NCBI RefSeq assembly: GCF_964199755.1 | Contig: NC_133914.1 | Location: 992,001 to 1,056,000 of the forward strand | Source of the DNA: Larus michahellis | Taxonomy: Eukaryota; Chordata; Aves; Charadriiformes; Laridae | Length of the DNA: 64,000 bases | Direction: 5' to 3' | Part shown: one piece after another, positions 11,430 through 21,494 of the stretch | Position numbering within the stretch: the stretch's first letter is position 1 | Layout of the letters: each line of letters opens with the position of its first letter | The notes under the pieces: model-generated | What the model saw: the letters and a program-made list of their open reading frames with translations, nothing else | Databases searched by the model: none | Told to the model about the DNA's origin: nothing | Translations under genes and position numbers: made by a program

Positions 11430-11900
11430 TCGGCACGCTGCTGCGGGGAGCAGGACGCAGCCGGCAGCTTTCGGGGGGCGCCGTGCAGCCCCGGGTCGGA
11501 CCCTCGGGGGGGACGCCGGCCCCCCTCGGCGGCAGCCCGGTCCGTCGGGGCCGGGCGCGGGGCTCCCCCGCCCGCCGCTCCCAGCAGCCCGCCGGGGCCG
11601 AGGGGAGGAGCGGGCACGGGCGGCGGCGGCGGCGGCGGCAGCGGCGGTGAGTGCCCGCGGCGGCGGCGCGGGGTGGGGCGCTGCCGGGCGAGCGGGACGG
11701 CCACCGCCTCGGTCCCCGCGGCCACCGGCGGGGAGCGGGGCCGCACCTGCCTCGGAGCATCCCCCGCCGGCGGCCGGGGTTGGGGAGGGGCGGTGATTTT
11801 GGGGGATGCCCATCGCGGATGCGGTGCCGGGGAGGAGCGGGACGGGCGCTGCGGCAGCCCCGGGAGGGTAGAGGGGAGAAGAGGGGTCCCGACCCGCGGT
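11430..11900 (+). promoter_or_regulatory. RIMS3: CpG island, probable RIMS3 promoter
   Basis: This is a dense CpG and GC-rich block with a GGC triplet run at about 11622-11646. That run is followed at once by a consensus plus-strand donor (GTGAGT from 11647). RIMS3 coding begins at 21275 in an exon with its own acceptor, so at least one upstream non-coding exon is required, and this island is the best candidate. Confidence 0.55.
11460..11646 (+). other. RIMS3: Candidate RIMS3 non-coding first exon
   Basis: The exon end at 11646 is set by the donor GTGAGT. The start is unknown and the coordinate given is approximate. Mammalian RIMS3 also has 5' non-coding exons. If correct, RIMS3 intron 1 would be about 9.6 kb (11647-21220) unless a further non-coding exon lies between. 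Confidence 0.4.
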
Positions 11901-14900
11901 GGGACAGCCCCGGTGCTCCTCCCGCACCCCACGGCTGCCAACGAGGTGTGCCTGGCACCCCTAAAACATACTCCAGGCTCCGTGCGGAGACGTCGTACCC
12001 CAAAAACATCGCTGCACCGAAAGCGTGGGGGCTGTGGCCGCGCTCTCCCCGTGCCCGAGGGCTCCCCGGCTGGGCGCCGCTGGGGCCAGTTTACCGGAGC
12101 CCTCCCCGGCTCAGGGCGGCGGGCAGCGTTTCCCAGCTAGCGGCTCGGGAACAGGAGCGCTTTTCCGTGCCATCCATCATCCCCGCTGAAAGCCCGTTGA
12201 CGTCAACCCCATCCCGTGCACGACGGTCCCGCCACCGGGGAAATGGGGGTTAGGGACTGGGGAAAGCAGTGGGTCCTGCCTGGGGAGGGCTTTGCCTCGG
12301 GGCCTCACCCTCCCACCGAGCAGCCCACGTAACGCCAGCACTCACCTCTTCCCGGCGTCTCCAGCCTGCGCTTCGTACATTGATTTGACTCTGCTCGGTC
12401 CGGAGAGCTTGTTCTGCCCTCCATGGCGTTTTGGGCAGGTGCTGTGGCTGGTTCTGTAGGGAAATCCATTAAAGAACTGGTGAGGAGGAGTGAAACAATG
12501 GCCCGGGACGGGCAGAGGCCCCTGCGTTGCCCCTGCTAACTCTATACTGGGGTTTCAGTAAGTGGGGAGAAGTCCGAGGGCAGTGTGGGCATCGCTTACC
12601 CCCCGCCGCGGGGAAGCACCTGAATGGGCATGGGCCTGCCTGGCCACCGCATCCGCTGTGCTGCTGCGGAGCGATGGCTGCTCTGCACCTCCAAATGGGC
12701 CCCCCCAGAGCCAGGGCCACCACCTGGGTGCTCATACTGAGCTGCAGAGTTGTCCCGGCAGGAGGTGGTGGCCATGCCAGGCTCTGTGGTGGCCGGTGCC
12801 CACTCCCGGGGGTCTGGGAAGTGTCAGCAGGGGTCTTTCGAGGCTGAGCAAAACAATTAGCCCTGGGCTGAATTGCACCACTTGGCGCGCAGGGAGCATC
12901 CCGTGGGGCTGGGCTGCTGATTTCATTATGCGCTGAGAGCAAGAGCCTGCGATCCCCTCGGGCCGGCGGCGCAGCACAGACCCGTCGGCTTCGCTGCCAG
13001 GCACCACAGCCTGCGGATGTCCCTCACCACCGGACAAGGGGCCGCCTGCCCGAGCCAGCCCTGGCACGGCCGGCTGTGTGGCATGGCCCCTTCCCCGAGC
13101 AGTGGAGCGGCCGCTCCCGCTCCTCTCCCCTCCAGCCCCAATTTAGACGCGTGCTGGTTTCTTTCTACATCAACACCTCTCAAAAGCCAGCCCTTCTGCT
13201 GCGCTCACGCGGCTCTCTCGAGGAGCCACGCACCTTCTCCGACATCCCTTGCCAGGGCAAATTCTTGCCGCCTCCCACGTCCCAGCGCTCCTGGGCTCTC
13301 GCTTTGTCCCCATTTCAGCCCCGTCATCGCGGCACCGGTCGCAGTAGCCTTTGTGGGACACGGACACCGATGAGATGGCGGTGTCTTCGTCTGCCCCTTG
13401 CACATCAAACTGGGAGGCAAATCCCCACCGGCTTCCCCCGACACCCCAGGTCCATCTTCCCACAGCTTCTGCTGCCCCTCAAGCTCAGCCCCTGCGGATC
13501 GGGCCCGTGGTGGGCTCACGCCTGCTCTCGCTGCGCTGCAGCCCCCTGGGAAGCATCAGCACATTGAGGCGAGATGCAGTCTAAGGTTATGAAAACGCCT
13601 AATTCTCCTGCTTATTAAAACCCAAGCCGTGCGGCACCATCTCCTTGCATCCATTTCAATGCACTTAAAATGTTTTGTCACAGCATCTCAAATAGCAGGG
13701 AAACAGGCTCATTTAGTAATTATTTTAAAGCGATTTAGCGCGGGATTGACAGCCCTGCTGACACGCCGCGCTCGCTGCCTGCCGGGTTCAGGGGCTCCCC
13801 TGAATGTGATGCTGTGTCCGACTGCGGAGGGATCACGGTGGGACCCTCCCTGGGGTCCTCATCCTCCCCACAGACAAAGCGGCTCCCGGAGCTGGAGGTC
13901 TCTCAGCCTGAAAATAGCGAATTGCGCCTATTTTAGTTGCTGGGCGGTGGAGTGATGCGGGAGCATTTGCCCTTCGCCCCAGGCACACTTGTGTGTTGCC
14001 GTCTCCCCAGCCGAGGCACCCGTGCTCCGGAGAGCAGCGTCTCACCGGCGGCAGCACCTCGCCGGGAGCAGCCGCTCCAGCGCCTCGTCGGCCCATCTTC
14101 CCGCTCTGCCGGGGCCGCGGGTGCCGGTGCCGGCCCAGGAGAGCTGCCCTGGCTCCTCTCGCCAGGTCGGGCACCGACCACGATGGGCATTTGCCGCAGG
14201 CAGTGCCAGGCTCCCACCACCTCCTGGCATCGCTCCGGCTCACAGAAGCCTTCCTACGGCAAGCAAGATTTTTGCTGATCCCATAAGAAGCTTTGCTGTA
14301 ATAGTGCAGCCTTAGCATTTAAAAAGCAACTTTTTCTGCAAACAGGCTGCCTCACCCCCCGGCTCCCGCTGAGCCAGCTGGGACCTGCGGGCTGGACGTG
14401 GCCGGGCAGGGTGGATTGGACCCAGTCAAACGGGGTCTGGGCTGCTGGCACCGGGCTGTCACGGGGCCATGCTCACCGATCTGCTGCTGGACACGGAGCT
14501 GGGGGGGCCGCAGGGAACGCGGGTGGGTTTGGTCACCCGTCCTGGAGCTGCAGAGCTGGTGGCTTGGTGCCGGGGAGCCCAACACGGGGCCGCGGCGTTG
14601 GGCATCTCTGCGGTGAGCAGGGGAGCAACCGGGGCAGAAGATGGTGAGATTTGAGCCCGAGGGCACTTCACAGCTCTTGCCCCACGTGGGATACAGAGCC
14701 CTGAAAAGACAAAGCGATATTTGTAAGGCAGAAGGAGGAGGGAAAGAGGGGGCTGTTGGGTGCTGGCCACCAGTGGAAGGAAATCGGATGTTCTCTGCCA
14801 GAAGAGGAGCGCTGGTAGGAGCAGCAGAAAGCCAGAGCTGATAGCAGTCCTTCCCCTGGAGGAAGCAGCTCCATGAAATATTGATGGGATTCACACACAC

Positions 14901-17900
14901 AGGCGAGCGGTGTGAGCTGCATTGCAGAGCTCGGAGCCATGCAGCCGGGAAGGCAGCGGCTGCTGGGTAACGGGAAAAGCTCCTTCCCACAGCCCCTCCG
15001 TGCCGGTGGAGGTTAGTACTGGCCCCAGCGCCGTCGTGGCGGTACAAGCCCTCTGCCTAAGCACCGGCAAGGGGCTGTTGGGGTCTGGGTGCCGGTGACC
15101 CCATCCCCGACCCATCCTGGGGCCACCAAAGGGCCTGGGCTGGTTTCTTCTGTCCCTGCTGCCTCCCCATGGACGTGGCCCAGTTGTCAGGGCCGCCTGG
15201 CTGCAGCGTCACGCTACTCAAGGCAGCTGCTGGCAGCGGCCACATGCCCGCTCCTGTGTCCCCAGCGAGGTCCGGCTCCGTCTCAAGCTGCCCATCATGG
15301 CCAAAACCAGCCCCGGGGTGCAGCCAACACAGGGACCATGAGATTTGCCCTGCCTGGTCCAGGCAGCACGTCTGCGGGATGCGAGCCGTCAGGGATGCCC
15401 CGGTGCTTGCCGCAGTGCCGTGAGCCCTCGCCACCAGACAGCTAGCCCAGCAGGCCGGGCGCAGCGGGAGCCGGCCGTCCCCCAGCCACAGCCCTGCCGG
15501 GTGGCATTTGCTCCTCTGATTCTTTTATGTTGCCTAGGAAACGGCAGGATTCAGCAAAGATCTGATTTAACCGAGTGGCAGACGTCACGCAGGGACACGG
15601 GGGAAAGGGACGGCGTGGTCAGGGCACTGGCCCTGGGCTCCCAGCGTCTCGGAGGGGGTTTAGCCCGAGATCAGGCCACCAGACAGGGGGAGACATGGGC
15701 TCCCACGTCCTTCCCCCCCACCCAGTGAAGGATGGCAGCGAGGTGGGTGCAGGAAGATGCTGTGTTCCTGCCTGTCCCTCCTGGAGATACTCGGTTCCCG
15801 GTCCTGGTGCTCCCAGACGGATCCCGTCTGCCAGGAGCACCGATTCCGTTGGAGCTGCGGCCCCCAGCCTGGCTGGAGATGGACACGTGCTCCGTGAGCG
15901 GGGATGGCAAGGAGCTCACCGTGGCCGAGGCGTGTGTGGGCACAGCCGGGACCAGGGAAGGTTCACCCTCCGGCACAGGACAGCGGGTTCTTGTGTGTCA
16001 GTGCTGCGCTGGAGACGCCACGCAGGGCTGTGGCTCCCGTTACCTCTCGCTCGGGCTCCCAGCGGAGTCTGTCCCCACGCACAGGACACGGAGGAGAGCG
16101 CCTGGAGCAGGAAGGCTGTTCAGACCCGATCCACCCCCGGCCTTCAGGAATACCATCCCACTGCTCATCCCAGAAGAGATGCGATGCGTTGTGTGGGTCG
16201 CTGGAAGAGCTGCTCTCCATGAAACCACCTCTCAGCCCTTGGGGACGTCCCCAGGCCGCAGCATTGGCCGCTGCCACCACCATCCCGTCGGCAGGTCCGT
16301 GCAGGGACCGAGCTCTTCCCCCACACCACGACCATCGGCACTTCCCATCCCGGTGGAAAGCCTCCTGGTGCCGCAGACAGACCGGGCTGCACGGTCGCCT
16401 TCTCAGCAAAGCCCCGTGTGCCGGCACTGCCAACGCAAGCGGCTCCTGATGCTGCTCTCCCATCCCATCCCATCCCATCGGCAGCGCCAGCACCCGACAG
16501 CAGCTCTGGTAGTTTCCCCTCCTGCTCCCACCCAAGCACAGGGTGAGATTTTGGAGAATCATCCGTCCTGGAGCGACCCAGCCAGAGCATGCCACAGAGT
16601 TTGCCCCATGGCTCTCCTCCTCTCCTTCTTCCTGCCAGGCACAGGGTTGCCAAACCTTCCTCGGACAACAGCCAGGCCTTTTCCAGGTGCCCGGGCTGGA
16701 GCACCCTCGGGTGGGAGCTGCTCCGGGGGGATCCCTGAGCACAGCCCTGGCACTGCCCCATCCCAACTTCTCCCCTCTAAACTCCATGTCTCCCACAAAC
16801 GGAGCACATTCGGACCCATCCTTTAATTTCAAGGTTCCTGTTTCCCATGGAGATTGCACAGGAGGATTAATGCCGTGCCTGCCGCGCGCTTCAGCCGGAA
16901 TATAACTTGGATAACCTGCCTGGGCAATGGGACGCGCAGCTCCAGGAGCCGGAGTTACTTGCAAGTTCTCAGCTCATGTGCACTGAGTTGTGCCTCTTGC
17001 TGGGCAATTGAATTTGTATGAGCAACTGTCTATCAAACCTGAAGCAATTAATTAGAATTAAGTACTTTTAGGGGAAATAAGCCCTTGCCTTACTTCCCAA
17101 CAGAAGGAGGAGCAGGTGCTCGTGCGCTGCGCTGCCGCGGCTCACCCTGAGCGTGGCGTGCCCTGCTCAGGACTGGCAGCAGCAGCTCTTTACGAGCTTT
17201 GGGTTTGGTTTTATTTTTCCCCCAAAAGTGCAGATTTTAGGGCCTACCTGCTCCAGGTGTCGGCAGCATTTCAGTGTTCTCCCTGCGGGCGGGGGGCTGC
17301 AGGGGCAGCTGGGGGCAGGAGGACCCACCGCCCTGTTGCTGGGGCTTTCCAACCCCGTCTCTCCCTGGGGACGGTCACCCTGGGGGCTTTGAGGGAGCAG
17401 AAATCCCCCAAAATCCCTCTGCCAGCTTCCCTGGTGAGGCAGCATCCCAGCCAGCCCCGCTTACTGCTGGGTGCTCATTTATCACCTCCCTCCTCCTCCT
17501 CCTCCTCCTCCTCCTCTCCCCGCCCGCCCCCAGGGACCCTTCCCCACCTGTGTGGGGACACCACGGGCTCCTCCCTCCTTCCCCACGGCCTTTGCCAAAG
17601 CACCCAACTTCCCCCATCGATGCTTTGCCCCCCGTTTCTATCTCAGTGGGGTGTTTGGGGCCAGGGCTCCCTCTCAGCCCCGTTCCTCGCCCCTCGCAGC
17701 CCCTGACACCGTGTGGGCAGTGGGATGTGCCGGCGGCGGGGCCGTACAGCTCTGATGGCCCCCCGGGGTCACCTGTGACCCCCCCACCCTTGCTCCCCAC
17801 TTTTCCCAGCTCCGTCACCCCCCCGGCAGGTCCGTGACACCCGGCTGGGGGGGGGGACCCAGCGGGGTGACCGGGCACCCGGAGCCTGGCCCAGGGGTGC

Positions 17901-18765
17901 CCCCAACCCCACCGAGGCGCATCCCGCTCCGCTGGACCGCTCTGCCCCTGCTCGGGGCTGGGAGGAGAACTGGGTCAGCCATGTAACCATGGAGATGCTG
18001 AAGGAGATGCTGAAGCAGCGCCGGCACAGCCCCGCTCTCCAGAACCCTTTAAAGATTAACCAGCCCCGTCACCCTCCGTCTCCAGCCGGGGATGGGGCTG
18101 GGGGGCTGAGCCTCCTCGGCAGGGGGAGCGGGGCGGCTGCTGCCCAGTCCTCCTCCACCTGCGCAGGGCGGTAAGATGCCTCCGTCTCCTCTTTAACTTG
18201 GGGGTGCCGGTGCGGGGAGGGCTCGGCCCCGGCAGCCTCGCCGCAGCGGCGATGGGAATGCAACAGGGAGCCCGTTTTCCTGCCGGTCGTGCTCGTCTGC
18301 GCCTTGTGCATCGGTGCCGGGCGCTGGCTGCGTGTCCGCCCCGCAGCGGAGCAGCCGGGGGGATGCTACAGCCATGACACCTCTCCCGGCTGCTCAGCCG
18401 GTGCCCGGTGGCTCCCTGCATCCCACAGCCATCCCGGTCCGTGGGGGAACAGGGCCTGGCTCACTGGAGAAGGACGGTGCGTGGCGGCGGTAAGGGCTGG
18501 CGGGGGCTGCGGGAGCTGCCCCCCACTCCGGCGGCTCGGGGATGTGCTTCCATGGCAGGGAAGCAGGGGGCTTGCGTGCGATCCAGCCGCTGCTGGAGCA
18601 TCGCGGTGGTTTGTTCTGAGAATGCCGGTGTTTTGCCAATATAGAGGACAAATAAAATCTGGAGCGGGGGTGAAGGGAAGCGTGGTGCCGATCTCTGCGT
18701 CCCCCCACCCGCTGCTGGGGACGGGGAGCTGGGGGAGAGGCAGCATCAGGGCTGCCTGTGCCGGC
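11900..18765. other. Probable RIMS3 first intron, no gene seen
   Basis: The DNA is GC-rich with many overlapping chance open frames and none with a recognisable fold. Short repeats include a CATCC run at about 16460-16482 and a CCT run at 17485-17516. AT-rich islands stand out at 13570-13750 and 16980-17100, the second containing AATTAATTAGAATTA. Those two may be conserved regulatory elements. Confidence 0.5.
12197..12206. promoter_or_regulatory. CRE-like palindrome
   Basis: TTGACGTCAA contains the cAMP-response core TGACGTCA. It lies about 550 bases downstream of the candidate RIMS3 first-exon donor, at the edge of the CpG island. Function is not shown. Confidence 0.45.
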
Positions 18766-19110
18766 TGGGCATGCTGTGGTGGTGGCCGGGCATGCTGTGG
18801 TGGTGGCCAGGGATGCTGTGGTGGTGGCCGGGCATGCTGTGGTGGTGGCCAGGGATGCTGTGGTGGTGGCCGGGCATGCTGTGGTGGTGGCCAGGGATGC
18901 TGTGGTGGTGGCCAGGGATGCTGTGGCGGTGGCCGGGCATGCTGTGGCGGTGGCCAGGGATGCTGTGGCGGTGGCCGGGCATGTTGTGGTGGTGGCCAGG
19001 GATGCTGTGGCGGTGGCTGGGCATGCTGTGGCGGTGGCCGGGCATGCTGTGGCGGTGGCCGAGGATGCCGTGGTGGTGGCCAGGGATGCTGTGGCGGTGG
19101 CCAAGGCTGG
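18766..19110. repeat. Minisatellite, 21-bp unit alternating in 42-bp pairs (about 16 copies)
   Basis: Units contain ATGCTGTGG(T/C)GGTGGCC preceded alternately by GGGC and AGGG, giving a partial 42-base higher-order pattern. As 21 is divisible by three, all frames stay open, yielding Cys/Gly-rich, Met-Leu-Trp-rich and Ala-Val-rich translations on the plus strand. These are not genes. Confidence 0.95.
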
Positions 19111-21220
19111 CTCGACGATGGCACCCACAGGCTCTGGAGCTCTTGGTGCTCGGGCTCCGGCTGGGCTCCACTCAGCAGCGAGCACTGGGCACCCCGTGAT
19201 CCCCCCGTCTGTCACCCGCTCCCCGCAGAGGCCAGAGGCAGATTGGGAAAAGAGATAGGGGGTAAAATTATGGGCAGGATAAAGAAAATCCTTCCCTTGG
19301 GCTGAGGAGCCTGCGCTCCCCGTCCTTTGCAGTGGATTATCCCCGTGTGTGTTGCATTGGGAATGATCCCATTAGCGCTGTGCTCTCCTGATCTAATTTG
19401 CCTCCACCAGAGCCTGGTGCTCTCCTGGCGGCTGAAGCGCCGAGCGGGGAAAACAGCAGTGGGAGCCTTTTGTGTGTTCCTGGCGGGGGAAATTACGGGG
19501 CTGGGTTGTGCCAGAGCCCTTCTCGCCCGTGAAGCCGCCGGGAGAGGCCCGAGCCGGGTGCTGCAGCCGGCTGAGCCCCTGCAGAGGGACGGCGCTTGTT
19601 TTGGCACGGTCTCGCAGCAGGTTTGCAGGTGGGGAAACTGAGGCATGGGGTCGGGAAGCTGAGGACGCACTGAGGCTGCGGTTGGGATCCATTCCTTGCG
19701 GCATGCTGAGAAACCCCAGCCCTTGTGAGCAGCCACAGCGGGTTTAGAGCCTGGAGAGTGGCGGGCGGCGTTGGAAAACGCTCATCCCAAAGGTCCCGGG
19801 GGTAGCGGCTCAGCCCCGACTCCTCCTCGAGGAGACGCTGAGCGTAGGGCAAGCGCTGCTGGCTGCTCTCGCCCATCTCGGCTTGGCGCGATGGCCGGCT
19901 CCGGAGCTGGTGCTCACCCCACACCGACGGCTTTATCCAAGGGCTCGAACCCTCCTGTGGGGGGCTCGGCAGCAAAGGCAGGACCCCCCTGTGGGACGTA
20001 CACAAGGGGAAGCATGTGCTGCGGTCGTGGTGCACCCCCAAATCTTGCCGAACGCAAGCGGCCGTGCCGGGGTCCCGCTCGGGAACGAGCAGGGCTGGGG
20101 TGAAAGCGGTGGGACACGGCTACGCACTCACCCGGGCAGAGCAGGGGCGGGGGGAAACACCAGCCAGACGGGAAACGGGGGGCGGCTGCTGCTCTCTGGG
20201 GCTCATTAATGATATTAATGACTAATCGCCCACTTGCCCCTGTTCGCATCCCTTCTGCAATTGATAAATCAGCGGTGCTGGAGCCCAGCCTGCGGCTCCC
20301 GTTGGGTCTCAGCCCAGCCCTGCCCTGCGAAGCTCCTTCCCCCGAGGGCAGCGGGCAGCAGAAGCCCCCGCCGTCCCCAGCCAGACTGACTGCCCGTCCC
20401 CAGCCAGAACTCGTCCTCGACGCTTGCAGCCGTCACTCTCTCTCTCGAAAGAGAAATATTTTTCCAGGCGTTGCCTCCATCCATTATCATAAAGTGGCTT
20501 CACTTGGCCTGGAGTTAATAATTCACCTTTCCTTGGAAGATGGATGCTCCCATCCCGCTGGAGTTTAAATATTCATGGGGAAGGGAAGGGAGCCACCGCT
20601 GCGCCGCGCGGGAGGTCTGGCAGCCGCGTCGCAGCCTCTGCCGCCAGCGAACGCCCCACACCCCGGCACCCCCAGAACCCCCAGCGGGGTCCCTCCAGGC
20701 TCCGGCGGCTGCCGGGGCTCCACGGTGGAGCCGGGTGGCAGGTGGCCGTGTCAGGGCACAGTGGGGGTGCTGCAGCCGCCGTGAGGAGGAGGAGGAGACG
20801 CGCGGGAGGAACTTTGCTGGTTGCAATGTTGGATACCTTCAGCGGAGGTGGACGGGGCTGTCCCCAAGCCTCAGCGTCACCTCCTGCTCCTGAGCCTGGG
20901 GGTTGGTGACGCACCGAGCCCTCTGCCCACCGGTGGCTCCCTCCCGGCGGCTCCCTCCCGGCCACCATGGGCTGTCCGGGTCCCATGGGACAAGGCTGGT
21001 GGGTCCGCCCCATGCAGGGGGGTCCTGCACCCCTTCCCTCGCCGGCCCCGGGTGGGTAACGTTGGCGCTGGTGGGTTGTGCCACCTGAATGCCATGGCTT
21101 TGGGGGATCATCCATCCCCGTGTGGCTGCTCCGGGTGGGAGCGTGGTGACGTGGCCAGTGCCACCGCCCAGCGTTGCTGGCCTTGACACGTCCCCTGGCT
21201 TTTCCACTCCCCCCCCGCAG
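19111..21220. other. RIMS3 5' flank or intron, no gene seen
   Basis: Mostly GC-rich, with AT-rich islands at 20200-20280 (ATTAATGATATTAATGAC) and 20440-20580 (TTTAAATATTCATGG). These may be regulatory elements or hold an unrecognised non-coding RIMS3 exon. No protein signature was found. Confidence 0.45.
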
Positions 21221-21274
21221 CTGATCCCACCCAGCAGAGCCGGGGCCGGCGAGCAGGCGAGCGAGCGGCTGACC

Positions 21275-21494
21275 ATGTTCAACGGGGATGCCAGCTCCTC
21301 GGCGGCCAGGAGCGTCGTCCGCAGCTCCAGCATCAGCGGCGAGATGTACAACATCGAGAGGAGCGCGCGGGGCAGCGCCGACTCCGTCACCATCACCGCC
21401 AGCAAGAAGCGACGCTCCAGCCTGGGCGCCAAGATGGTGGCCATCGTGGGGCTGTCCCAGTGGAGCAAGAGCACGCTGCAGCTCAACCAGACCG
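21275..21494 (+). CDS. RIMS3: RIMS3 coding exon 1
   Basis: The exon begins at 21221 after a C-rich acceptor, so 54 bases are 5' UTR. It codes residues 1-73 plus one base and ends at the donor GTGAGA. It carries the ATG and the basic KKRRSS segment. Confidence 0.96.

Noticed and set aside
10577-11941. 454-codon minus-strand open frame with proline-rich heptads (PDPKSHQ-like)
   Set aside because: It is a translation of the 21-bp minisatellite plus GC-rich island; an overlapping 388-codon frame in another phase is equally open. No gene signal.
15732-16826. 364-codon plus-strand frame
   Set aside because: No domain, skewed composition, and overlapped by long frames on both strands, as expected in GC-rich DNA with few stop codons.
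18766-19110. Regular repeats resembling a CRISPR array
   Set aside because: The units are contiguous with no unique spacers, in a vertebrate genome. It is a minisatellite.
18289-19305. 338-codon frame with repeated CCGGG, and parallel frames rich in MLWWWPG or AVVVA
   Set aside because: Three plus-strand frames and the minus-strand frames are all open because the 21-bp unit is a multiple of three with no stop. Not a cysteine-rich protein gene.
19561-19602. Possible REST/RE1 silencer near GGGACGGCGC
   Set aside because: Only one half-site resembles the consensus; the other half does not match at any accepted spacing.
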